From assembly GCA_900318545.1 (NCBI GenBank), contig ONLC01000115.1:1-6868 (forward strand): a DNA stretch of 6,868 nucleotides, given 5' to 3'. The DNA is from an uncultured Eubacteriales bacterium (lineage in GTDB: Bacteria > Bacillota > Clostridia > Oscillospirales > Ruminococcaceae). Positions within the stretch are counted from its first letter, which is position 1, and every line of letters starts with the position of its first letter. The translations under genes and the position numbers were made by a program. This document shows, in pieces, positions 1-5,768 of the stretch. The notes beneath the pieces were generated by a model. It did no database searches, was not told where the DNA came from, and worked only from the letters and a program-made list of their open reading frames with translations.

Positions 1-598
1 CCTCCGACCAGCTGTCAAGGAGCTTTATGTATTCATCGTCTGAGGTTCCTGTGCTAAGTGCCTTCTTTGCAGCAACAAGGCAGTGCCCCAGCTCATCGTG
101 TATCCTGACCTTTGTAGAAAGCAGCTCCTTGTCACGGTTCACCTCTACCAGGTTTTCGAGCAGTGCAGTACGCCTTTTACGCATTTGTTCAAAATGCAGA
201 TTGTTCTCATACAGCTCCTCGCTGATGCGGTAAAGCTCCGTTATGTCGATAGCCTCTGTCTGTACTGTGTTTATCGGTTCGTTTTTCAGAGTCTGCCTTT
301 TGAAATGCCACACAGTATTATCGGGAAAGCGGAAAACAAGCTCGTTTGAGTCCGCTGTCTTGAACCATGGATCGCTGAGCTTTGCACAGCCTGCATGGGT
401 GTTCGTTTTGCAAAGCTGCTCCCATGTGATGTTTGCGTCCATTACCGTTCTGTCCGTCAGTGCCGAAACAAGAGCATTCATTTTCTTGTTTACAAGTATC
501 GGCTTTCCGTCGGGCTCTGAAAAGCACAGACCTCCCGGGTAGGAGTCTATCGCCTCCTTTACCATTCGGGAGATATGTTTTTTTGAGCTCTTTTTCAT
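1..598 (-). CDS. Soluble sensor histidine kinase, N-terminal part (PAS + HDELGH H-box), truncated by window edge
   Basis: The first 199 residues are visible; the ATP-binding domain lies beyond the left edge. There is no membrane segment or signal peptide, so it should be cytoplasmic. Residues about 14-120 read as a PAS-like domain (IDSYPGGLCFSEPDGKPILVN near the start, EAIDITELYRI at its exit). A coiled coil follows (about 120-163), then the dimerisation helix with H-box RIHDELGHCL. His167 (bases 98-100) is the predicted phospho-acceptor. HDxLGH boxes are typical of kinases that pair with NarL/LuxR-type response regulators (family knowledge). The start is ATG at 596-598, overlapping the TGA of the upstream receptor gene as ATGA, which suggests translational coupling. 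The layout PAS, coiled coil, H-box is the same as in the receptor's cytoplasmic tail, so the two probably arose from a common ancestor and may heterodimerise (inference). No response regulator is visible in the window. Confidence 0.85.
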   Translation of the reverse strand, partial: MKKSSKKHISRMVKEAIDSYPGGLCFSEPDGKPILVNKKMNALVSALTDRTVMDANITWEQLCKTNTHAGCAKLSDPWFKTADSNELVFRFPDNTVWHFKRQTLKNEPINTVQTEAIDITELYRISEELYENNLHFEQMRKRRTALLENLVEVNRDKELLSTKVRIHDELGHCLVAAKKALSTGTSDDEYIKLLDSWSE

Positions 599-2178
599 AC
601 GCTCGCCGCCTCCTTTTTATCGGGCTGCGGAGATACGCTCCTTGTGCCGTCCTTTGATGTTATGCTCACACTTGCAGTCTCGCCTGCTGTTATTATCAGC
701 TCCTTCGGAGCATATTTCTGAGCCTCAATCTCTTTTTCGATCAGATCATAAAGCCTCAGCGAATATTCCGAGGAGTATTCACGGTCAGGTTCCCAGATAA
801 GCTTAGCCTTTATCCCCACAAGGTTCAGGCAGGCGACAGTATCCTCTAAGCTTAAACGCAGCTCGTCCATAGCAATACTGCCTGTTTCCTGTTCGATGAG
901 CCTGAGATTGCATCTTCTCTTAACATAGGTGCCGAGCACGCAGAGCATTTTGAGCATTTCCTTTCTGTGGACAGTATCTGCTTTGGCCATCATATTTTTA
1001 ATAAGGCTCAGCTGAGTGCCTGTCTCGGCCGAGAGCCTGTCATATATCTGGTTCTGTGCCGCAACTCTTGCCTTCTCGGAGCGTGAATGCAGCTCCTTTG
1101 AAAGGAGCGTGTTCTCCTGAGTTAGCTCTGCGGATTGCCTGTCAAGTTCTATTATTGCGTTGTTTATGCCCGAAACGTCCTTCTGATAGATAAGGTATCC
1201 GTCAGACAGGCTGTGCAGATGCATCTCATAGCCCTTGTCTGCGGTAAAGGAGGTCTTCTCCATAAGCAGTTTCAGCTCATTGTCGGTGAGCTCTCTTGCG
1301 TGAAGGCTCTTTATAAGCGTTAAGCCCTCCTTGTCGGTTATCCTCATACCGACAGTAGATTGCTCAAACACCATACCGTACTGAGTATTAACAGGCACCA
1401 GCCCGAGTATTATGCAGCTCTCCCACGAGAGGATCTCGAGGATATATAGCTTTATCGTCAGCTCAATGAGCTCCGCCTGCGGCAAAAAGCTGTTAAGCAT
1501 ATAAGGCAGTATCACCACAGGTATCATAATTCCGATGATAAGCGGCAGCGGCCTTGAAAGATTGTTGCCCGGTGTCTTTTTCGACCGCATATAGATTATC
1601 ATTATCCTTGAAACGATAAGCACCGTTGCAGCTGCAAGCACGATTATAAATCCGATATTCGGATGAAAGGAGAGGTTCACGCCCTCGCCCTTATGCACCT
1701 TGAAAACTATATGATGATGCTCGTTTGTAAGCTCCAGCCCAACAAGGAAAAAGTCGGGTATCACCAGCAGATACCATTTCTTAGGTACGCTGTAATCGAC
1801 TCCCATTCCGAGACCGAATGCGGCGTAAACTCCGAACAGGGTGGTAACTATCAGCGGGAAAACAGTAAAATATCCGCTTGTCCTCATGATCTGAATGTGC
1901 TTGTATAAGTATACCTCCTGCAAAAACCGTATCACCAGCCAGAAGAGCATAACTATCGCTGCAAGCGTCAGGTTCAGCCTCATAGAACGCTGCTCTATCC
2001 TGTGAACGACCGAGTATATCCAGCAGCCCATCAGGAAAAAGTATACAGCGTAAACTATATACGGCCTGAAAATATCGTTCGGAAGATAGTGTATACTGAA
2101 TTGCTTGTATAAGGAGACCAGCATAAGCAGAGCAAAGGCTCCGATAAAATAGATGTATGTACGCTTGTTTTTCTTCAT
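595..2178 (-). CDS. 7TM-type membrane receptor with degenerate (pseudo) histidine kinase tail
   Basis: 527 aa from the chosen start. Hydrophobic segments lie near residues 8-24, 40-58, 69-87, 103-124, 134-149, 175-197, 209-229 and 241-262. The signatures LTNEHHHIVF (150-159) and GLVPVNTQY (259-267) fit the N-terminal 7TM region of histidine kinases. A PAS-like domain (about 268-340) and a coiled coil (about 337-375) follow. The helix after it reads NQIYDRLSAETGTQL: Tyr379 sits where the H-box His should be. Near the C-terminus LYDLIEKEIEAQKYAPKEL matches an N-box with Glu485 in place of Asn, and the protein ends about 40 residues later without a DxGxG box. It should sense but neither autophosphorylate nor bind ATP normally. 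ATG at 2178 is chosen over in-frame ATGs at 2232, 2217 and 2205: it alone has a spaced AAGGA (2187-2191), and the first two lie upstream of the inferred transcription start. It overlaps the kinase gene by 4 bp. Confidence 0.85.
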   Translation of the reverse strand: MKKNKRTYIYFIGAFALLMLVSLYKQFSIHYLPNDIFRPYIVYAVYFFLMGCWIYSVVHRIEQRSMRLNLTLAAIVMLFWLVIRFLQEVYLYKHIQIMRTSGYFTVFPLIVTTLFGVYAAFGLGMGVDYSVPKKWYLLVIPDFFLVGLELTNEHHHIVFKVHKGEGVNLSFHPNIGFIIVLAAATVLIVSRIMIIYMRSKKTPGNNLSRPLPLIIGIMIPVVILPYMLNSFLPQAELIELTIKLYILEILSWESCIILGLVPVNTQYGMVFEQSTVGMRITDKEGLTLIKSLHARELTDNELKLLMEKTSFTADKGYEMHLHSLSDGYLIYQKDVSGINNAIIELDRQSAELTQENTLLSKELHSRSEKARVAAQNQIYDRLSAETGTQLSLIKNMMAKADTVHRKEMLKMLCVLGTYVKRRCNLRLIEQETGSIAMDELRLSLEDTVACLNLVGIKAKLIWEPDREYSSEYSLRLYDLIEKEIEAQKYAPKELIITAGETASVSITSKDGTRSVSPQPDKKEAASV

Positions 2179-2186
2179 CTTATTAG

Positions 2187-2191
2187 TCCTT
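2187..2191 (-). promoter_or_regulatory. Ribosome binding site that decides the receptor start
   Basis: Minus-strand AAGGA, 8 nt upstream of ATG 2178. The upstream in-frame ATGs at 2232, 2217 and 2205 have no comparable site. Confidence 0.65.
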
Positions 2192-2213
2192 ATCAGATAT
2201 ATCATTTCATATT

Positions 2214-2229
2214 CCATTATATTATAACA
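2214..2229 (-). promoter_or_regulatory. Extended -10 promoter of the receptor/kinase operon
   Basis: Minus-strand TGTTATAAT (2229 down to 2221) is a perfect extended -10 (TG-N-TATAAT). Start is predicted near 2214, giving a leader of about 36 nt. There is no recognisable -35: the hexamer in that place is GTGCAA. The dyad at 2247-2264 abuts it and is centred at -42.5. An extended -10 with a poor -35 and a dyad there is what an activator-dependent promoter looks like. Confidence 0.65.
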
Positions 2230-2246
2230 CACTATCTGAAAAATTG

Positions 2247-2264
2247 CACTACACTTTAGGGTAG
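2247..2264 (-). promoter_or_regulatory. Predicted operator copy 1 (dyad at -42.5 of the receptor promoter)
   Basis: Read on the minus strand it is CTACCCTAAAGTGTAGTG. The 16-bp core CTAC-N8-GTAG (2249-2264) is an imperfect palindrome; the two inner bases and one pair differ. It shares ACTA-ACTTT-GGGTAG with copy 2 at 2296-2313; on the plus strand the copies are direct repeats 47 bp apart. From the receptor promoter's side there are 22 bp between the core and the -10 hexamer. Dyads of this size suit NarL/LuxR-type regulators, the usual partner of HDxLGH kinases; the identity of the protein is an inference. Confidence 0.6.
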
Positions 2265-2295
2265 GTATGAAATTTTCTCGAAAAAAACTGTAAAA

Positions 2296-2313
2296 CTATA
2301 CTTTCGGGTAGTG
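2296..2313 (+). promoter_or_regulatory. Predicted operator copy 2 (dyad at -42.5 of the small-membrane-protein operon)
   Basis: CTATACTTTCGGGTAGTG on the plus strand. It keeps the outer CTA...TAG of the dyad and the trailing TG seen in copy 1 when that copy is read towards its own promoter. The core (2296-2311) is 22 bp from the TAAAAT hexamer, exactly the distance on the other side. It is less symmetrical than copy 1 and so may be the weaker site. Confidence 0.6.
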
Positions 2314-2330
2314 TATTATGCGGTTTAATG

Positions 2331-2339
2331 TGATAAAAT
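2331..2339 (+). promoter_or_regulatory. Extended -10 promoter of the small-membrane-protein operon
   Basis: TGATAAAAT fits TG-N-TAAAAT, an extended -10. Start is predicted near 2346, giving a leader of about 52 nt before ATG 2398. The -35 position holds GTGTAT, not a consensus box, so the promoter probably depends on the dyad at 2296-2313. An alternative -10, TATTAT at 2314-2319, lies too close to the dyad for activation and would imply repression. Confidence 0.55.
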
Positions 2340-2383
2340 ATCAGCATAGAACAAAGAACGGCTCAATAAAACAGGCTGCTGCA

Positions 2384-2390
2384 AAGGAGG
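2384..2390 (+). promoter_or_regulatory. Strong ribosome binding site fixing the first small gene at ATG 2398
   Basis: AAGGAGG ends 7 nt before ATG 2398. The in-frame TTG at 2392 is only 1 nt from it and cannot be the start. Confidence 0.8.
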
Positions 2391-2397
2391 GTTGAAT

Positions 2398-2622
2398 ATG
2401 AGAAAAACTTATGCTTACAATTCGATTATTATAGGTGTTCTGCTGGCGGTAGTCGTGCTGGCATCAACGGAAAATACCGTGCTTGCGGTATTAACGCTGC
2501 TTGGAGTATCTATATTGGGTTTTGTTATTATACGTGCATTGGAGAATGCTATGTATAAGGGGGCGGACAAGGCCGCAGAAGCGATCAAGAGAAAAATAGA
2601 CGAAAGAAACAATAACAAATAG
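2398..2622 (+). CDS. Small membrane protein, two predicted membrane segments, unknown function
   Basis: 74 aa. Hydrophobic stretches at about 8-23 (SIIIGVLLAVVVLAS) and 28-46 (TVLAVLTLLGVSILGFVII) are joined by a very short polar turn (TEN), suggesting a helical hairpin. The remaining 28 residues are charged and probably helical (ENAMYKGADKAAEAIKRK), ending in an Asn/Lys-rich tail. ATG 2398 is set by the AAGGAGG site. It is the first gene of a three-gene plus-strand operon, 39 bp before the next gene, and divergent from the receptor/kinase operon, so it is a likely target of that system. Its post-membrane segment resembles that of the third gene (both have N-x-x-x-(x)-KG-[AS]-[DN] followed by basic residues); common descent is only a guess. 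I do not recognise a family. Confidence 0.8.
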   Translation: MRKTYAYNSIIIGVLLAVVVLASTENTVLAVLTLLGVSILGFVIIRALENAMYKGADKAAEAIKRKIDERNNNK

Positions 2623-2661
2623 GGGAGAGTAAGTGTTATTTTGTAATTAGAGGAGGAGCTT

Positions 2662-3153
2662 ATGGACGGTACAACTATACTTATACTTCTGGGCGTAGGA
2701 GTGTTTATGGCGATACTTATAGCTATCTCACTCAGAGCTCACAATAAAATGGTCGCAAACGGGGAGATCATCAGCCGAGATACGAAATTTATGGAAAAGG
2801 CTGAGCTGTTTACTCTGAACGCACCCGAGCCGACAGCAGTGTCAGGCAGGATAAAGGGATTTTCTGTGTATGAAAAGGGCGGTATTTCCATGAAGGGCAG
2901 CACAGAGGATCAGAAATATGTGTTCAAGGCATCATCGTGGTCGGCAGTGCTGGAGCGGCAGAGTGTTTCGGATGGAAGGAGCGTATACCGTTTCCAGTTT
3001 GTTTCGTGGAAAACAAGCAACGGTATGGCTCAGGATTCGCTCAATATGAACAGACTGCTCACAGCAATAGAGAAAATGTTCCTTGAATTTGACCCTCAGA
3101 CCCAGGTAGGAACAGAGCTGGTTGACTTCAAGACCAAGCACAAGCTTTTCTAG
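2662..3153 (+). CDS. Membrane-anchored protein of unknown function, 163 aa
   Basis: A single N-terminal membrane segment (about 4-24, ILILLGVGVFMAILIAISL) has no cleavage-site signature, so it is read as an anchor. It is followed by a soluble domain of about 135 residues. There are no cysteines and no catalytic motif I can name. Residues about 88-120 (YVFKASSWSAVLERQSVSDG onward) alternate hydrophobic and polar residues like a beta-sheet, and a helix at about 130-142 (LNMNRLLTAIEKMF) follows; this fits a small alpha/beta domain. The start has AGGAGG 5 nt upstream. The stop at 3151-3153 lies within the ribosome binding site of the next gene, so the two are almost certainly co-transcribed. Orientation of the soluble domain cannot be settled by eye: the Arg/His/Lys just after the segment (RAHNK) favours the cytoplasm. 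Confidence 0.8.
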   Translation: MDGTTILILLGVGVFMAILIAISLRAHNKMVANGEIISRDTKFMEKAELFTLNAPEPTAVSGRIKGFSVYEKGGISMKGSTEDQKYVFKASSWSAVLERQSVSDGRSVYRFQFVSWKTSNGMAQDSLNMNRLLTAIEKMFLEFDPQTQVGTELVDFKTKHKLF

Positions 3154-3163
3154 GAGGTACAAA

Positions 3164-3352
3164 ATGTCCGACAATATGGTATTTATCATTAGCATAGCAG
3201 TGACGTTTGTCCTTATAGTGGTGGTCGGCTATATAGGAAACAAGATAGTTGACAAGGGCTCAAATGCTATTCGCAAGCGAGAGGTCGAAAAGTACAATGA
3301 GGCTCACAAAAACGAAACGAGGAGTCTTGCAGACAGATATAAACAAAAATGA
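3164..3352 (+). CDS. Small single-span membrane protein, unknown function
   Basis: 62 aa. One membrane segment (about 5-24, MVFIISIAVTFVLIVVVGYI) is followed by a highly charged cytoplasmic-type tail (NKIVDKGSNAIRKREVEKYN...) that is likely helical. ATG 3164 has TAGGAGG (3151-3157) 6 nt upstream; the TAG of that site is the stop of the preceding gene, indicating coupled translation. A longer reading from ATG 3122 would run inside the preceding gene and has no site, so it is rejected. It is the last gene of the operon, followed at once by a strong hairpin. The tail resembles that of the first small gene. Function is unknown. Because such tails can dock on membrane partners, a role as a regulator or subunit is possible but unsupported. 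Confidence 0.8.
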   Translation: MSDNMVFIISIAVTFVLIVVVGYIGNKIVDKGSNAIRKREVEKYNEAHKNETRSLADRYKQK

Positions 3353-3356
3353 TCGG

Positions 3357-3386
3357 GAGATACCTGCACAGCTTTGCAGGTATCTC
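3357..3386 (+). terminator. Perfect 12-bp hairpin after the small-membrane-protein operon
   Basis: GAGATACCTGCA, loop CAGCTT, TGCAGGTATCTC: a perfect stem starting 4 nt after the TGA. The stem is strong, but what follows (TGCTTGTTGC) is not a clean T-run. It may end transcription poorly or mainly protect the 3' end of the message. Confidence 0.6.
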
Positions 3387-3412
3387 TGCTTGTTGCAAAA
3401 GTTCTTTTAAAA

Positions 3413-3443
3413 GGGGTCTGGGGCGTAGCCCAAGTGGGCAGGG
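3413..3443 (+). repeat. GC-rich palindromic repeat, copy 1 (degenerate)
   Basis: It opens GGGGTCTGGGGCGTAGCCCA and continues AGTGGGCAGGG. It matches copy 2 at 3539 over the first 19 bases except one transition. GGGC-GTA-GCCC forms a short stem. It lies in the gene-free stretch 3353-3696. The 95 bases between the copies (3444-3538) hold nothing I can identify. Elements of this GGGGC/GCCCC type are dispersed between genes in many Ruminococcus-like genomes (general knowledge, not checked here). Confidence 0.6.
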
Positions 3444-3538
3444 AAAACCCTGCACCGCCTTCGCGTCATACCTTTGCTTAGACTTCTCCTGCCTTGACCG
3501 CAAAGATAGATAGTGCGAACTTAGTTAGGTAGATCATC

Positions 3539-3608
3539 GGGGTCTGGGGCGCAGCCCCGGTGGGGCAAAGGGGCGAAGCCCCCCTCTCACCCACCGCCCG
3601 AGGCGGTG
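3539..3608 (+). repeat. GC-rich palindromic repeat, copy 2, with three stem-loops
   Basis: It opens GGGGTCTGGGGCGCAGCCCC. Three small hairpins follow each other: GGGGC-GCA-GCCCC (3546-3558), GGGGC-GAA-GCCCC (3570-3582) and CACCGCC-CGA-GGCGGTG (3592-3608). The flank to about 3635 is also GC-rich (GAGCGAAGCCGAGG). Base composition differs sharply from the neighbouring genes, and no frame in it looks coding. Confidence 0.65.
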
Positions 3609-3674
3609 ACGAGCGAAGCCGAGGAACACGCCGAGGGCTGATTTTGCACTGTTTTTGAGTTTATCGACAGACTG

Positions 3675-3698
3675 AGACAGTTTATACTGTCTTTTTTT
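3675..3698 (+). terminator. Plus-strand rho-independent terminator overlapping the ligase stop codon
   Basis: AGACAG, loop TTTATA, CTGTCT, then an unbroken run of seven T (3692-3698, counting the last stem base). It would stop read-through from the plus-strand operon before it runs antisense into the ligase gene, whose TAA is 3697-3699. On the minus strand the hairpin lacks a T-run, so it is a weaker candidate for ending the ligase message. Confidence 0.6.
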
Positions 3699-5664
3699 AT
3701 ACCATATCCTTGAACTGTTCTTCTGTTATAATAGGAACATTCAGTTCTTTTGCCTTTTTGTTTTTTCCTGAATTTGAGGTTATATCATTGTTTATAAGAT
3801 AATCGGTCTTTGAGGACACTGCCGAGGCCACCTTTGCTCCTTTAGCCTCAATGAAGTCCTTCAATTCATTTCTGTTTTTCCAGATATGAACTGCCCCTGT
3901 GATTACAAAGGTCTTACCTGCGATAGCTGAGTCAGCAGGTGCTGCCTCGGGAGCTTTGATAGTCAGTTCGGAAAGCAAATTGTGGTATTCGTTAAGGTTC
4001 TTCTCTTTTGAGAAGTAGTCTACATAGTCTTTTGCAAGAACCTCTCCAATTCCGTCTATTTCTACAAGCTCCTCAGCAGTGAGCTTTTCAAGCATGTCTG
4101 TCTTGGGATACTGTGCACAGATAAGCCTTGATGCTGCCCTGCCTATATTTGGGATACCGAGAGAGTACAGTACTCGGCTGAGCTCAGTTTCACGGGAGGC
4201 TTCCACTGCATCTATTATCTGTTGGTAGGACTTTTCTCCGAAGCCTTCAAGCCCGATTATCTTATCCTTATGCTCCGATAGCTTATAGAAATCAGAATAC
4301 TCACGCAGGAAGCCGTTCTCAACAAAGATTCTGATAGTCGATGACGCCATTCCTACTATATTCATGGCATCTCTCTGAACAAAATGCTCAAATCTGCCGA
4401 GGTGCTTTGCGGGACAATCATGGTCGGGACAGAAGAGAGTCTCTACCTCATCATCGGAGGTTTTGATAATAGTTTTTGAGCCGCAGGCAGGACAGAACTC
4501 AGCTATTGCAGGAGTTACAACATCACTGTCATGAGAGGTCTTGTTCTCCCCTACTACAGGAATAATCATATTTGCCTTATAAACTGATATTGTATCTCCG
4601 ACTGACAGGTTCAGCTTTTTCATTATGCTGATATTGTGAAGTGATGCCCTCGAAACTGAGGTGCCTTCAAGCTCAACGGTATCAAAGAATGCGATAGGAT
4701 TAATCAGACCGGTTCTGCTGGGCGACCAGATTATTTCACGGAGCGTGGTATCTGCGGTCTCGTCCTGCCATTTGAAGGCTATACCGTTTCTCGGGTGGTG
4801 AACTGTCTCACCGAGGGATTCACCGAATTCTACATCATCATAGGTCAGAACAAGTCCGTCTGAGGGGAAATCGTTCTCTGTGATCGACTTTTCAAACCAG
4901 TCAACAGCTTCGATAACCGAGTCTTTATCAACAAGCTTTCCAAATACGGTCTGAAAGCCCATTGAGGCAAGCCAGTCGAGCCTCTCCTTGACGGAATTGC
5001 AATCAAAGCCCTCAGCCTGTGCGAGTGTGAATGCAAAGAAATTGACCGAACGCTCCGCAACTACACTTGAATCTAAGCTCCTAAGTGTTCCCGAAGCCAG
5101 ATTTCTTGGGTTTTTATAAGGCTCTGCACCCTCGGGAAGGGTCTCGTTTACACGCTCAAAGTCGCTGTAGCCGATAAGAGCCTCGCCCCTGAGTGCAAGA
5201 TGACCCTTGAACGGAATTTGCAGAGGTATGCCCTTAATGTGCCTTGCATTTGCGGTAAGGTCCTCGCCGACCTCTCCGTTGCCGCGGGATACAGCCTGTG
5301 TGAGCTTTCCGTCATCATAGTAAAGACAGACCGTCAGACCGTCAAGCTTCCAGCTGAGAAGCCCTTTATGATCTCCCAGCCATTCTCTCAGCTGTTCACG
5401 GCTCTTGGTTTTGTCAAGGGACAGCATACGTCTTGGGTGGGCAACCTTAGGCAGATATGAGCTTACCTCATAGCCTACCTCCTGAGTTCTGCTGCCGTTA
5501 AGGATTATGCCTGTCTCATTTTCAAGAGCTTCAAGCTCGTTATAGAGCTTATCGTACTCAGCATCGGTCATTATGGTTTTGTCTGTATTATAATAAGCCT
5601 TTGAGGCTTTTTCAAGCAGAGCGTTGAGCTCTTTCATTCTTTGAATTTTTTTATCGTCAGCCAT
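3697..5664 (-). CDS. ligA: NAD-dependent DNA ligase, divergent LigA-family member
   Basis: 655 aa, close to the usual LigA length. It seals 5'-phosphate/3'-OH nicks in duplex DNA, using NAD+ to adenylate itself. In order: NAD-binding domain Ia (TDAEYDKLYNEL, 33-44; HPRRMLSLDK, 76-85), adenylation domain with KLDG (Lys106 nucleophile), RGE (159-161), NPRNLASGTLRSLD (185-198) and IAFKW (Lys298), OB fold (TGLINPIAFFDTVELEG onward), zinc finger Cys391/394/412/417, helix-hairpin-helix region and C-terminal BRCT domain (about 580-655). Some normally conserved residues differ. The Glu two before the nucleophile is Ser104, RGDG is RGNG (127-130), and DGVVIK is DGLVLT (269-274). The BRCT variant (INNDITSNSGKNKKAKEL) also looks like a secondary ligase, so this may be a paralog of the housekeeping enzyme. 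Start ATG 5664 has AAGGAG 7 nt upstream. It is monocistronic, with its own promoter. Confidence 0.93.
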   Translation of the reverse strand: MADDKKIQRMKELNALLEKASKAYYNTDKTIMTDAEYDKLYNELEALENETGIILNGSRTQEVGYEVSSYLPKVAHPRRMLSLDKTKSREQLREWLGDHKGLLSWKLDGLTVCLYYDDGKLTQAVSRGNGEVGEDLTANARHIKGIPLQIPFKGHLALRGEALIGYSDFERVNETLPEGAEPYKNPRNLASGTLRSLDSSVVAERSVNFFAFTLAQAEGFDCNSVKERLDWLASMGFQTVFGKLVDKDSVIEAVDWFEKSITENDFPSDGLVLTYDDVEFGESLGETVHHPRNGIAFKWQDETADTTLREIIWSPSRTGLINPIAFFDTVELEGTSVSRASLHNISIMKKLNLSVGDTISVYKANMIIPVVGENKTSHDSDVVTPAIAEFCPACGSKTIIKTSDDEVETLFCPDHDCPAKHLGRFEHFVQRDAMNIVGMASSTIRIFVENGFLREYSDFYKLSEHKDKIIGLEGFGEKSYQQIIDAVEASRETELSRVLYSLGIPNIGRAASRLICAQYPKTDMLEKLTAEELVEIDGIGEVLAKDYVDYFSKEKNLNEYHNLLSELTIKAPEAAPADSAIAGKTFVITGAVHIWKNRNELKDFIEAKGAKVASAVSSKTDYLINNDITSNSGKNKKAKELNVPIITEEQFKDMV

Positions 5665-5693
5665 AATAATACTCCTTGATAGTTATATATATT

Positions 5694-5722
5694 ATTATAC
5701 AAAAAAATGATGATAAAGTCAA
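5694..5722 (-). promoter_or_regulatory. Sigma-A type promoter of the ligase gene
   Basis: Minus-strand TTGACT (5722-5717), 17-bp spacer, TATAAT (5699-5694): near consensus. Start is predicted near 5687, so the leader is only about 22 nt. This suggests steady, unregulated expression. Confidence 0.8.
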
Positions 5723-5733
5723 CACAAATATCA

Positions 5734-5759
5734 AAAGCCGTCATTTTTCAGACGACTTT
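5734..5759 (-). terminator. Minus-strand terminator between the gene remnant and the ligase promoter
   Basis: On the minus strand AAAGTCGTC, loop TGAAAAAT, GACGGCTTT, followed by TGATATTTGT: a 9-bp stem with one G-U pair and a U-rich tail. It sits 10 bp after the remnant's last stop and just before the ligase -35. It probably ends both the remnant and the methyltransferase transcript. Confidence 0.65.
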
Positions 5760-5768
5760 CAGATCGTA

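Noticed and set aside
2392..2397. TTG start two codons before the first small membrane protein
   Set aside because: Only 1 nt from the AAGGAGG site; ATG 2398 has normal 7-nt spacing.
2340..2397. Possible riboswitch or attenuator in the leader of the small-membrane-protein operon
   Set aside because: The leader is only about 52 nt, with no stable stem-loop or T-run.
3122..3163. Longer start for the third small gene at ATG 3122
   Set aside because: Lies inside the preceding gene without a ribosome binding site; ATG 3164 follows TAGGAGG by 6 nt.
3267..3503. Minus-strand open frame of 78 codons over the hairpin and repeat copy 1
   Set aside because: It runs through a perfect terminator-like hairpin and a palindromic repeat, with no ribosome binding site.
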